Source: Pseudomonadota bacterium (GTDB lineage Bacteria > Desulfobacterota > Desulfobulbia > Desulfobulbales > Desulfocapsaceae). From it: a DNA stretch of 35,602 nt. The translations under genes were made by a program, and so were the position numbers. The notes under the pieces are model-generated. The model saw nothing but the letters and a program-made list of their open reading frames with translations, had not been told where the DNA came from and made no database searches. The DNA lies in assembly GCA_018820855.1 (NCBI GenBank), contig JAHJNL010000059.1, positions 1-35,602 on the forward strand, written 5' to 3'. Positions 9,042 to 16,949 of this stretch are shown here, one piece after another (the first letter of the stretch is position 1; the number at the start of each line of letters is the position of its first letter).

Positions 9042-9224
9042 ATGTCCGATACAATAACATTCACACAGGTGAAGAGCGGAATTGGCAGTACCAAAAAAAT
9101 TCAAGCTACTCTTACGGGCCTGGGTCTCACTAAAATGAATAAGACAGTTACCCGTAAGGATACCCCGGAGATTCGAGGGATGATGAAGAAAGTTGGGCAT
9201 CTCATCCGGGTCGAGGAGGCGTAA
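9042..9224 (+). CDS. rpmD: Ribosomal protein L30
   Basis: L30 is a small 50S protein of the bacterial short form. The ATG at 9042 gives 60 residues beginning MSDTITFTQVKSGIG, with an AGAAGGTAG Shine-Dalgarno upstream; a longer reading frame from 8988 would run back into the hairpin region and is rejected. The conserved GLGLTKMNKTVTRKDTPEIRG follows. The stop codon is one base before the rplO start. It is the first gene after the internal hairpin. Confidence 0.95.
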   Translation: MSDTITFTQVKSGIGSTKKIQATLTGLGLTKMNKTVTRKDTPEIRGMMKKVGHLIRVEEA

Positions 9225-9225
9225 A

Positions 9226-9672
9226 ATGATAAACTTAGGAAATCTTTCCCCGAATAAAGGGTCTAACAGGCAGAGAAAACGCGTAGGGCGAGGTCCAGGC
9301 TCCGGTCATGGAAAGACAGCTGGACGTGGCCATAAAGGATTTAAGTCCCGTTCAGGTTCTGGAATTAAACCAGGCTTTGAAGGTGGTCAGATGCCTTTGC
9401 AGCGTCGTCTGCCTAAACGGGGATTCACTAATATTAATACTGTACAATATTCGCTTATATCTCTTAGCCAACTCGATAAGTTTGAGGCTGGCACTGAGGT
9501 GACCAGCGCCAGCCTGATTGAAAACGGTATGGCACGGAAGGGAAGACCTGTTAAGGTCTTAGCCAACGGTGAGCTGAGTAAAGCCATAACTGTCCGTGTT
9601 GATATGATCAGTGGTAGTGCCAGAACAAAGATTGAAGCTGCTGGCGGAACGGTAGTAGATCCGAAAGAGTAA
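9226..9672 (+). CDS. rplO: Ribosomal protein L15
   Basis: L15 is a 50S assembly protein with a glycine/arginine-rich N-terminal tail. The ATG at 9226 gives 148 residues, with GAGGAGG upstream and the stop of rpmD one base away. The sequence carries LSPNKGSNRQRKRVGRGPGSG, GHGKTAGRGHKG and PLQRRLPKRGFTN, the family hallmarks. Some length upstream of 9226 stays open but is the end of rpmD in another frame. secY follows after 55 bases. Confidence 0.97.
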   Translation: MINLGNLSPNKGSNRQRKRVGRGPGSGHGKTAGRGHKGFKSRSGSGIKPGFEGGQMPLQRRLPKRGFTNINTVQYSLISLSQLDKFEAGTEVTSASLIENGMARKGRPVKVLANGELSKAITVRVDMISGSARTKIEAAGGTVVDPKE

Positions 9673-9727
9673 TAATCTTTTGAACAGCACCCTAAGCCGA
9701 TATCTATAAGTTTCTGGACGGAAAAAA

Positions 9728-11032
9728 ATGAGTGGATTGCAGAGCGCTGCCAATATACCTGAATTGCGAAAGCGGATTTTCTTTACTCTGGCCATGTTGG
9801 CTGTTTACAGAATTGGTGTACAAATTCCAACTCCGGGTATTAATGGAGAGGCTCTTGGTGCTTTCTTTGCAAAGAATGCAGGGACACTGTTTGGGATGTT
9901 TAATATGTTCTCCGGTGGTGCTTTGGAAAATTTTTCCATCTTTGCCCTGGGAATCATGCCATACATCTCCGCCTCTATTATTATTCAGCTGTTAACAGTT
10001 GTCATACCTCAGCTCGAAACGCTTAAAAAAGAAGGCGAAGCTGGTAGGAGGAAAATTACTCAGTATACTCGTTATGGTACGGTAGCACTGAGTATCATCC
10101 AAGGTACATTTATAGCCAGTGGGCTTCAGAGTATGACAGGGCCAGGTGGCGAGGCGATAGTAATTAATCCCGGGACACCATTTATCTTGATGACCATGCT
10201 GACCCTTACTGCGGGTACTGCCTTTATCATGTGGCTAGGGGAACAGATGACGGAAAGAGGAATAGGGAATGGTATTTCCTTAATCATCTTTGCCGGTATT
10301 GTTGCTCGAGGTCCTGCAGCGTTGGTCAACTCGATACAACTCATTAAAGCCGGAGAGATTACCCTGTTTTTTATCCCACTTATTGTGGCTTTCATGGTTG
10401 CAGTGGTTGGTGTGATTGTCTTCTTTGAAACTTCTCAACGCCGTATCCCGATACAGTATGCCAAGAGAGTAGTTGGGAGGAAGGTATACGGTGGACAGAG
10501 CTCGCATCTGCCCTTGAAGATCAATATCGCTGGTGTAATACCACCTATTTTCGCATCATCTCTTATGATGTTTCCTGCAACTATTGGTGGGTTTGTTCAG
10601 GTCGAATGGGTGCAGAAAGTATCATCTGCCATGGCGCCTGGTACGATTTATTATTATATCCTGTATGTTGCCATGATTGTATTTTTCTGTTTTTTCTACA
10701 CCGCAGTTACTTTCAAACCTGATGATGTTGCAGAGAACCTGAAGAAAAACGGTGGATTTGTTCCAGGTATCAGACCGGGTAAGAGAACCGCTGAGTTCAT
10801 AGATAAAGTTTTGACTCGATTGACAGTGGTAGGTGCTACCTATCTTAGTATAGTTTGTGTGTTACCAACTATACTCATTGCCAAGTTTAACCTTCCATTT
10901 TATTTCGGTGGAACTGCCCTGCTGATCATAGTTGGTGTTGCTATAGATACCATCTCTCAGGTGGAATCGCATATGGTCATGCGGAATTATGAAGGTTTTA
11001 TGAAACAGGGCAAAATTCGCGGACGGAATTAG
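9728..11032 (+). CDS. secY: Protein translocase channel subunit SecY
   Basis: SecY is the channel of the Sec translocon in the inner membrane and works with SecE, SecG and the motor SecA. The 434-residue protein has ten predicted membrane segments. The first follows RKRIFFTLAMLAVYRIGVQIP and the second contains the signature GIMPYISASIIIQLLTVV (about residues 75-92). The large cytoplasmic loop carries FETSQRRIPIQYAKR (about residues 234-248), which contacts the ribosome and SecA. It lies between rplO and map, two bases before the latter; adk is not between them. Confidence 0.98.
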   Translation: MSGLQSAANIPELRKRIFFTLAMLAVYRIGVQIPTPGINGEALGAFFAKNAGTLFGMFNMFSGGALENFSIFALGIMPYISASIIIQLLTVVIPQLETLKKEGEAGRRKITQYTRYGTVALSIIQGTFIASGLQSMTGPGGEAIVINPGTPFILMTMLTLTAGTAFIMWLGEQMTERGIGNGISLIIFAGIVARGPAALVNSIQLIKAGEITLFFIPLIVAFMVAVVGVIVFFETSQRRIPIQYAKRVVGRKVYGGQSSHLPLKINIAGVIPPIFASSLMMFPATIGGFVQVEWVQKVSSAMAPGTIYYYILYVAMIVFFCFFYTAVTFKPDDVAENLKKNGGFVPGIRPGKRTAEFIDKVLTRLTVVGATYLSIVCVLPTILIAKFNLPFYFGGTALLIIVGVAIDTISQVESHMVMRNYEGFMKQGKIRGRN

Positions 11033-11034
11033 AT

Positions 11035-11835
11035 GTGAGTGATGGTGAAGGAAGACAGGCCGCTAAGCCTATTCTGGTGAAAACCCCTGATGAGATTAAT
11101 CTCATGTATGAGGCTAACCAGATCGTCGCCGAAACCCTCAGTATGCTTCTTGATGTGGTTGAGCCAGGAATTACGACATTTGAACTTGACAGGATGGCGG
11201 AGGAACTCTGCAGAAAGAGAAATTCAACTCCAGCATTTAAGGGATATCACGGTTTTCCAGCTAGTCTTTGTGTGTCATTAAATGAAGAAGTTGTTCATGG
11301 AATACCGACAAGAAAAAGAAAATTAAAGAAAGGTGATATCCTTTCAGTAGACTTCGGTGTGTTGTATAAAGGTTTTTATGGTGATTCGGCAGTGACAATA
11401 CCTGTCGGAACCATCAGTAAAACAAAGCATGATTTACTACATGTAACAAAGGAATCTCTTGATCTGGCAATCCAGCAGGTTGTGATCGGTAACAGAATCT
11501 CTGATATATCAAAAGCGGTTCAGGATCATGTGGAAAAAAATGGTTATTCTGTTGTTCGACAGTTTGTTGGTCACGGGATAGGCAGTTCGTTACATGAAGG
11601 ACCAGAAATACCTAACTATGTTCAGAGTGGCCAATCTCCGAGGTTGATTGAAGGAATGGTTATTGCCATCGAACCCATGGTGAATATAGGAACGCATAAG
11701 GTTAAGGTACTTCGAGATGGCTGGACAGTTATAACCGCAGACAAAAAACCATCTGCTCATTTTGAGCATTCAGTAGCGGTAACTGCAGAAGGCCCTTTAA
11801 TTCTTAGTTCACGAGATAAATTTTTGAGAGCATAA
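11035..11835 (+). CDS. map: Methionine aminopeptidase, type I
   Basis: This enzyme removes the initiator methionine from new proteins. The five metal ligands are all present: Asp106, Asp117 (in DFGVLYKGFYGDSAV), His180 (GHGIG), Glu213 (EPMV) and Glu244 (FEHSVAV); the catalytic histidine in VVHGI is residue 88. The GTG start at 11035 lies two bases after the secY stop and gives 266 residues. This leaves about 12 extra residues before the usual N-terminus (ILVKTPDEINLM), so a later start is possible. No strong Shine-Dalgarno is visible, which fits translational coupling to secY. Confidence 0.95.
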   Translation: MSDGEGRQAAKPILVKTPDEINLMYEANQIVAETLSMLLDVVEPGITTFELDRMAEELCRKRNSTPAFKGYHGFPASLCVSLNEEVVHGIPTRKRKLKKGDILSVDFGVLYKGFYGDSAVTIPVGTISKTKHDLLHVTKESLDLAIQQVVIGNRISDISKAVQDHVEKNGYSVVRQFVGHGIGSSLHEGPEIPNYVQSGQSPRLIEGMVIAIEPMVNIGTHKVKVLRDGWTVITADKKPSAHFEHSVAVTAEGPLILSSRDKFLRA

Positions 11836-11917
11836 TGAAATAGTACTTCTCTTTTTATGGTACTTATATTATTATTATGTCTTTTTCGATCTGATAGTCT
11901 GCGACCAGGAGTAATTT

Positions 11918-12154
11918 ATGGCAAAAGAAGAAGCCATTGAAGTTGAAGGAACTATTATTGAACCACTCCCTAACGCAATGTTTCGTGTGGAGCTAGATAA
12001 TGGACATAAAGTACTTGCCCATATCTCAGGTAAGATGCGTATGCATTTTATTAAAATCTTGCCTGGCGATCGAGTAACCATTGAACTGTCTCCTTATGAT
12101 TTGAGTAGGGGCAGGGTTACTTTTCGAGCGAAAAATAGTAAAAAGAAAAAATAA
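11918..12154 (+). CDS. infA: Translation initiation factor IF-1
   Basis: IF-1 occupies the A site during initiation and supports IF-2 and IF-3. The 78-residue product is an OB fold with the family motifs [34 protein letters not shown] and [22 protein letters not shown] in outline. It is about six residues longer than the common 72 because of the lysine tail NSKKKK. CAGGAG lies before the ATG. It precedes rpmJ by 12 bases. Confidence 0.96.
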   Translation: MAKEEAIEVEGTIIEPLPNAMFRVELDNGHKVLAHISGKMRMHFIKILPGDRVTIELSPYDLSRGRVTFRAKNSKKKK

Positions 12155-12166
12155 GAGAGTTTATAA

Positions 12167-12280
12167 ATGAAAGTCAGGTCATCAGTTAAAAAAATGTGTA
12201 GTGATTGTAAAGTATTTAAACGTAAAGGTGTCGTTCGGGTTAGCTGCAAAGTAAAGAAACATAAGCAGCGGCAGGGATAA
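12167..12280 (+). CDS. rpmJ: Ribosomal protein L36, zinc-binding form
   Basis: L36 is the smallest 50S protein. The 37-residue product reads [10 protein letters not shown], then [17 protein letters not shown] and HKQRQG. It has the zinc ligands Cys11, Cys14, Cys27 and His32. This is the standard zinc-containing form. It lies between infA and rpsM, the usual place. AGAGAG upstream is a weak Shine-Dalgarno. Confidence 0.96.
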   Translation: MKVRSSVKKMCSDCKVFKRKGVVRVSCKVKKHKQRQG

Positions 12281-12344
12281 TTAATCTTATTTGACGACAG
12301 GTTTTAGTATCTCGTTCTGTCTTTTTTTTTTAAGGAGTAGGAAT

Positions 12345-12710
12345 TTGGCACGTATAGCAGGAGTAGATCTTCCTAAAAACAAACACATGGATCGTGCACT
12401 AACTTATATCCATGGAATTGGACTCACCTCTGCAAGGCGAATCCTTGACACGGTTGATTTGCCTCATACAATGAACAGTGATGATCTTGATGGTGATGAT
12501 ATTAACCGTATCAAGAAAATAATCGAAGCTGATTATGTTGTAGAAGGTGATAGGCGACGCGAAGTTTCAATGGACATCAAACGGCTTACAGACTTAGGCT
12601 GTTATCGTGGTCGTAGGCACCGCATGGGGTTGCCTTGTCGAGGTCAGAAGACCAAAACCAACGCTAGAACCAGAAAAGGGCCCCGTCGCGGAGCTGCCCG
12701 CCGTAAATAA
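12345..12710 (+). CDS. rpsM: Ribosomal protein S13
   Basis: S13 is in the 30S head and contacts the P-site tRNA and L5. The 121-residue product starts [21 protein letters not shown] and ends with the family signature [30 protein letters not shown] in outline. The start is TTG at 12345 with TAAGGAG eight bases upstream. A longer open frame from 12291 has no family resemblance at its N-terminus. It opens the alpha operon section, followed by rpsK. Confidence 0.97.
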   Translation: MARIAGVDLPKNKHMDRALTYIHGIGLTSARRILDTVDLPHTMNSDDLDGDDINRIKKIIEADYVVEGDRRREVSMDIKRLTDLGCYRGRRHRMGLPCRGQKTKTNARTRKGPRRGAARRK

Positions 12711-12732
12711 TATTTATAAACAGGTGTAAAAA

Positions 12733-13131
12733 ATGGCTGGAGCAAAACGTGCCGGAGCACGCACTAAGAAAAGAGTCAAAAAGAATATCCCAGAAGGGAT
12801 TATCTATATATATTCGACTTTTAATAATACAATTGTAACGATTTCAGATAAAATGGGTAATGTAATCTCCTGGTGTTCTGCAGGCGTATTGGGTTTTAAA
12901 GGCTCTCGCAAGAGTACCCCCTTTGCTGCGCAGAATGCTACTACTGAAGCTGTCCAGAAAGCAACTGATCAAGGTATGCGGAAAGTAGAGGTTCGTGTTA
13001 AAGGACCTGGGCCAGGTCGTGAGGCTGCATTGAGAGCTCTTATTACTACAGGGCTGGATGTGACTAAGATTATCGATGTGACACCTATTCCTCACAACGG
13101 ATGTAAACCGCCGAAACGTCGTCGGGTATAA
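12733..13131 (+). CDS. rpsK: Ribosomal protein S11
   Basis: S11 forms the 30S platform and helps shape the E site. The 132-residue product has the family motifs [34 protein letters not shown] and the C-terminal signature [18 protein letters not shown]. It lies 22 bases after rpsM, with CAGGTG as a modest Shine-Dalgarno. Confidence 0.98.
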   Translation: MAGAKRAGARTKKRVKKNIPEGIIYIYSTFNNTIVTISDKMGNVISWCSAGVLGFKGSRKSTPFAAQNATTEAVQKATDQGMRKVEVRVKGPGPGREAALRALITTGLDVTKIIDVTPIPHNGCKPPKRRRV

Positions 13132-13182
13132 TCTGTTCTATTTGATAATCTATATCTTACATTACAATAATCGGAGAACGAA

Positions 13183-13812
13183 GTGGCTAGAAATATAGGC
13201 GCTGCCTGCCGTCGTTGCAGACGAGAGAACCTGAAACTGTATCTCAAGGGAGATCGGTGTTATTCGGACAAATGTTCATTCGAAAGAAGAGCCTTTGGTC
13301 CAGGCCAGCATGGCCAGTCACGTTTTAAAAAGGTGTCTGATTATGCTATCCAGTTACGCGAAAAACAGAAAGTCAAAAGTATGTACGGAATGCTTGAAGG
13401 ACAGTTCCGTAGATATTTTCATAAGGCTGATTTGCAAAAAGGTGTGACAGGCGAAAATTTACTCATTTTGCTTGAACGCAGACTTGACAATACAATTTTC
13501 CGTCTTGGTTTTGCCTCTTCCAGAAATCATGCCAGACAACTGGTTCGTCATAAGCATATTCTCATCAACGACAAAAAAGTAAATGTACCATCTTTCATAG
13601 TATCTGTTGATGATATTATAAGTATTAAGGAAAAAAGCCGCACGAACAGCCATATTGTTGAAAGTCTTGAGGCTATTGACAGACGTGGAGTTCCAAGTTG
13701 GCTTGAGCTTGATAAGGATGCATTTAGGGCTACGGTCAAAACCCTGCCTAATCGTGAAGAAATTACCATGCCTATTCAGGAACAACTCATTGTTGAGTTG
13801 TATTCTAAATAA
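13183..13812 (+). CDS. rpsD: Ribosomal protein S4, zinc-binding type
   Basis: S4 is a primary assembly protein of the 30S body and, in Escherichia coli, the translational repressor of the alpha operon. The 209-residue product starts at GTG 13183 with CGGAG upstream. The N-terminal cysteines Cys9, Cys12, Cys26 and Cys31 form a zinc site of the type seen in Gram-positive and many other S4 proteins. The S4 domain ([20 protein letters not shown], about residues 97-116, then [14 protein letters not shown]) follows. The gene is between rpsK and rpoA, the alpha operon order. Confidence 0.97.
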   Translation: MARNIGAACRRCRRENLKLYLKGDRCYSDKCSFERRAFGPGQHGQSRFKKVSDYAIQLREKQKVKSMYGMLEGQFRRYFHKADLQKGVTGENLLILLERRLDNTIFRLGFASSRNHARQLVRHKHILINDKKVNVPSFIVSVDDIISIKEKSRTNSHIVESLEAIDRRGVPSWLELDKDAFRATVKTLPNREEITMPIQEQLIVELYSK

Positions 13813-13873
13813 TCTATGAGCTCAACTCTATTGCCGTGGTATACGTATTGCAACTTTAGAAAGTAGGATACTC

Positions 13874-14920
13874 ATGACTCAAATTGCTGAAGAGAATCTC
13901 CCTATTTATCGCAACTGGCACGAACTTATTCAGCCCGGAAAACTTGAGGTGGATAAGACGAAACACACCAATACTTTTGGTAAATTCGTCTGTCAACCAC
14001 TTGAGAGAGGGTTTGCCGCGACAATAGGTAACTCACTGAGAAGGATTCTGCTCTCCTCTATTCAGGGCGCAGCTATCACTACAGTAAAAATTGAAGGCGC
14101 TTTGCATGAATTTACTGCCATGCAGGACGTGAAGGAAGATGTCAGTGAGATTATATTGAATCTTAAACAGGTTCGATTGAAACTCAATTCTGATAAATCC
14201 GAGATAATTACAATAAATAAGAAAGGTCCTTGCGAAGTGACCGCTGCCGATATTTCAGGTAATCCTGCTGTAGAGGTAATGAATGGCGATCAGCTGATAT
14301 GTACGCTTACCGGTGACAAGGAGTTTCATGCCGAGTTAACCGTAGAGTGGGGCAAGGGCTATCAGCCGGCAGAAAAGCAGTCAAAGGAAAATCTGTCTAT
14401 TGGTCAGATTCCCATTGATGCCATTTTTACACCGATCAAACAGATTGAGTACAGTGTTTCCCAGGCACGTGTTGGGCAGCAGACAGATTACGATAAATTA
14501 ACCATCGAGATCGAAACTGATGGAAGTGTTAAAGCCGAAAATGCGCTAGCTTTCGCGGCAAAGATACTTAAGTCTCAGCTCACCATATTCATCAACTTTG
14601 ATGAGGAGACTGCCGAACCTGAAGCTGCAGATGAATCTAGTGGATCTGACAATCCATTGAATCCTTATCTCGACAAACCTGTAGAAGATCTCGAACTCTC
14701 TGTTCGGTCTGCTAATTGCCTGAAAAATGCTGACATAAATTTTATTGGCGAGCTTGCACAGAAATCAGATCAGGAGATGTTGAAGACCAAGAATTTCGGT
14801 CGTAAATCATTAAATGAAATAAAAACACTTCTTGCCGATATGGATCTTACACTCGGAATGAAGTTCGAAAACTGGGTTCCACCTGAAGTAGTTGATACGG
14901 ACGAAGACAAGGACCTATAA
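13874..14920 (+). CDS. rpoA: RNA polymerase alpha subunit
   Basis: Alpha starts RNA polymerase assembly and its C-terminal domain binds UP elements and activators. The 348-residue product has the N-terminal dimerisation domain (FGKFVCQPLERGFAATIGNS and LRRILLSSIQGAAIT, about residues 36-70), an acidic linker around residues 250-265 and a C-terminal domain (LDKPVEDLELSVRSANCLK, about residues 265-284, then FGRKSLNEIKTLL). The length is slightly above the usual 329. It follows rpsD in the alpha operon. Confidence 0.98.
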   Translation: MTQIAEENLPIYRNWHELIQPGKLEVDKTKHTNTFGKFVCQPLERGFAATIGNSLRRILLSSIQGAAITTVKIEGALHEFTAMQDVKEDVSEIILNLKQVRLKLNSDKSEIITINKKGPCEVTAADISGNPAVEVMNGDQLICTLTGDKEFHAELTVEWGKGYQPAEKQSKENLSIGQIPIDAIFTPIKQIEYSVSQARVGQQTDYDKLTIEIETDGSVKAENALAFAAKILKSQLTIFINFDEETAEPEAADESSGSDNPLNPYLDKPVEDLELSVRSANCLKNADINFIGELAQKSDQEMLKTKNFGRKSLNEIKTLLADMDLTLGMKFENWVPPEVVDTDEDKDL

Positions 14921-14984
14921 AGAGAACGTTGCTAACAACATTTCAACTTACGGCATCACAGAAAGTTGAGTTGAGGATAGAATT

Positions 14985-15371
14985 ATGAGACATAAAAAAT
15001 CCGGTAGAAGGCTTGGTCGTACAAGTTCACACAGAGAAGCCATGGTTCGCAATATGGTTACTTCACTCTTTGAACATGAGCGTATTGTCACAACCACTCC
15101 AAAGGCCAAAGAAGTACGAAAAGTTGCTGACAAGATGATTACTTTGGCCAAGCGTGGAGACCTTCATGCAAAACGACAAGCATTCAGCTTCATCAGAAGC
15201 CGTGATGTTGTGAGTAAGCTTTTTGGTGAGATTCAAGAACAATTCGCTGAAAGAAATGGTGGATATACTCGTATCATCCAGACAGGAACTCGTCGTGGTG
15301 ATTGTGCACCGATGGCTATTCTAGAACTTGTAAGTTTTAGTGAGAACGTAGTGGAAGAGAGCGATAGTTAG
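14985..15371 (+). CDS. rplQ: Ribosomal protein L17
   Basis: L17 is a 50S protein near the tunnel exit and is the last gene of the ribosomal cluster. The 128-residue product starts [20 protein letters not shown] and has the typical [21 protein letters not shown] and [28 protein letters not shown] before the ATG is the likely Shine-Dalgarno. An intrinsic terminator begins 24 bases after the stop. Confidence 0.98.
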   Translation: MRHKKSGRRLGRTSSHREAMVRNMVTSLFEHERIVTTTPKAKEVRKVADKMITLAKRGDLHAKRQAFSFIRSRDVVSKLFGEIQEQFAERNGGYTRIIQTGTRRGDCAPMAILELVSFSENVVEESDS

Positions 15372-15394
15372 CTTTCATATTACCACTGTCTTCC

Positions 15395-15433
15395 AAAGCT
15401 GATATGAAAATTCTTCATATCAGCTTTTTTTTT
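15395..15433 (+). terminator. Intrinsic terminator closing the ribosomal cluster
   Basis: AAGCTGATATGAA (15396-15408) and TTCATATCAGCTT (15414-15426) form a perfect 13-base stem around a five-base loop, followed by an uninterrupted T run to 15433. It lies just after rplQ and before the YkgJ gene. A further copy of TTCATAT at 15374-15380 could pair with ATATGAA (15402-15408) in competition with the terminator stem. Confidence 0.92.
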
Positions 15434-15528
15434 ATCTTTTTAGCCTGCTGTGTTCAGGTATACTGTTGTTGCCATCTTCAAGGTTTTCCACGGAAAAGCA
15501 CGTGAGGTTGATGACAGTCTGGATGAAT

Positions 15529-15557
15529 TTGTTGGATTTCCGGGTATCCATTATAAT
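15529..15557 (+). promoter_or_regulatory. Candidate promoter of the YkgJ-family gene
   Basis: A perfect -10 box TATAAT at 15552-15557 lies 17 bases after TTGTTG at 15529-15534, a weak match (three of six) to the -35 consensus. Transcription from here would start about 20 bases before the ATG at 15585. The position between the rplQ terminator and the gene supports it. Confidence 0.5.
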
Positions 15558-15584
15558 CTTTTCATTTCTACTAAGCGGACTCTT

Positions 15585-16352
15585 ATGAAGACCAAAAAAG
15601 ACTTTCCAGAAGGTATGGTACCACTTGGCAAAGAGAAATTCCCTTTTCACTGTCATCCTGGTGTTGCCTGTTATATGACCTGTTGCAAAAATGTGGATAT
15701 GTTTCTCTATCCCTATGATGTGCTTTGTCTTAAAAAGAGTTTGCAGATATCTTCACAGCAGTTTATGGAACAGTACGCTCGCTTAGTGAAAGGAGCAACG
15801 CATTCCTATTTCCCTTCAGTAATGCTTCGTCTTATCGATGATGAAACAAGGGCCTGTCCTTTTTTGCAGGAAGATGGATGTGGCGTCTATCCAGATCGCC
15901 CTTCTGCCTGCCGCATGTACCCCCTTGAACGAGCAGTAGATCGGTCACCGGAAAAAGGAACCGCCAGTGATTTTTATTTCATGACCGACCATTCCTATTG
16001 CCTAGGCCACCAGGAAGAAAAAATATTTACCGTCAAGAAATGGATCAGGGACCAGAGACTTGACGATTATAATCTTATGGACGATCTCTGGGCTGAGGTA
16101 GACACTGTATTTTCCGGAAATCCATGGGCTGGTGAAGGCAGTGGAGGACCGAAGCAACAGATGGCATTTACTGCGTGTTATGACATTGATAATTTTCGAC
16201 TCATGGTTGTAAAACATTCTCTACTTGATAGATTTGCAATATCTCGCGATCAAAAGCGCCGAATCAAAGAATCAGATATAGAACTTTTGAAATTTGCCTT
16301 TGAGTGGCTTAAGTATTTTTTAGGAGCTCCATCCTCGTTGATTGTCAAATAA
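15585..16352 (+). CDS. YkgJ-family cysteine-cluster protein
   Basis: The start at 15585 gives 255 residues; an upstream in-frame ATG at 15450 would include the promoter region and reads like non-coding sequence. The cysteine cluster is Cys23, Cys29, Cys33, Cys34 (the pattern CHPGVACYMTCC), with further Cys91, Cys99, Cys109 and Cys139. This matches the Fe-S/zinc-binding CxxxCxxCC domain family (YkgJ, PF03692). The biochemical role of this family is not well defined; a metal or iron-sulfur cluster is the general expectation. It stands alone between the ribosomal terminator and the rpsB leader. No membrane segment or signal peptide is seen. Confidence 0.8.
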   Translation: MKTKKDFPEGMVPLGKEKFPFHCHPGVACYMTCCKNVDMFLYPYDVLCLKKSLQISSQQFMEQYARLVKGATHSYFPSVMLRLIDDETRACPFLQEDGCGVYPDRPSACRMYPLERAVDRSPEKGTASDFYFMTDHSYCLGHQEEKIFTVKKWIRDQRLDDYNLMDDLWAEVDTVFSGNPWAGEGSGGPKQQMAFTACYDIDNFRLMVVKHSLLDRFAISRDQKRRIKESDIELLKFAFEWLKYFLGAPSSLIVK

Positions 16353-16760
16353 CAATTATCCAGAAATTGAATATCTGCAATTTCATGGATTAGCTCGCCT
16401 GATCTGAATTGAGACACTCTTAAAATTAACCATACATGTCTCGTAGGAAATGGCCTATGTTGTATCGTTGCGATATTAACAGGATGGAAATTTGTGAGTG
16501 ACAAAGAGTTAGGGAAAATAACAAGTCAAGGAGTGGCATGCGATCAAATAGTGTCGCAACAATTTTTCGCCCGTTTTGTTGCATCAAATATCAACTTACT
16601 GATGTGGATTCGACGGAGTTAATATAATTTTTTTAAGTTGCACACCTCAGAGAACCTGTTCTCTGAGGTTTTTGTCTGTTGCCATGCCTACCGCCTCAAG
16701 TTTTTTCCCCAGAGTACCTCAATAGGAAAGGTCTATTTAACAATTCGCAACCGTGAAAAG
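16353..16760. other. Intergenic region with no recognised gene
   Basis: Between the YkgJ stop and the rpsB promoter there is no credible reading frame or tRNA. It holds an inverted repeat GCAACAA/TTGTTGC (16556-16562 and 16576-16582), flanked by two direct copies of ATCAAATA (16543-16550 and 16583-16590), and an intrinsic terminator at 16645-16673. A small RNA ending at that terminator is possible but no convincing promoter was found. Confidence 0.5.
16645..16673 (+). terminator. Intrinsic terminator upstream of rpsB
   Basis: CCTCAGAGA (16645-16653) and TCTCTGAGG (16660-16668) form a 9-base stem around ACCTGT, followed by TTTTT. It lies nearly 300 bases after the YkgJ stop, so it ends either a long 3' tail of that mRNA or an unrecognised transcript. 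Confidence 0.75.
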
Positions 16761-16789
16761 TTGCAAGAAATTTCATGGCATGGTAAACT
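16761..16789 (+). promoter_or_regulatory. Candidate promoter of rpsB-tsf (extended -10)
   Basis: TTGCAA at 16761-16766 is followed after 17 bases by TAAACT at 16784-16789, each matching four of six consensus bases. The TGG directly before the -10 box is an extended -10 element. Transcription would start near 16796, giving a 5' leader of about 150 bases before rpsB. It lies just downstream of a terminator, as expected for the start of a new operon. Confidence 0.5.
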
Positions 16790-16819
16790 GATAAATTCTA
16801 ATAATTTTTTGTAGCAGTC

Positions 16820-16848
16820 GTTTTGCTCTGCAATGGGCAGAGTAAAAC
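16820..16848 (+). promoter_or_regulatory. Leader hairpin upstream of rpsB
   Basis: GTTTTGCTCTGC (16820-16831) and GCAGAGTAAAAC (16837-16848) form a 12-base stem with one G-U pair and a five-base loop. No T run follows. In several bacteria S2 represses its own operon through the rpsB leader, so this hairpin is a candidate S2-binding element. That function is inference from position only. Confidence 0.4.
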
Positions 16849-16949
16849 AAAAATACACACATCCCCCGCATTCCGGTGTCATGAGTCGCTTTTTGAAAGA
16901 CGACAATGATGAAGGAGGGATGGAGGTTTAACCGGAAGAGGAAAATAAT

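Noticed and set aside
15450-15584. Upstream extension of the YkgJ-family gene to ATG 15450
   Set aside because: The added 45 residues have no family resemblance and the sequence contains a good promoter -10 box close before the ATG at 15585.
16623-16628. Perfect TATAAT before the terminator upstream of rpsB
   Set aside because: No -35 box lies at a suitable distance, and a transcript from it would meet the terminator within about 15 bases.
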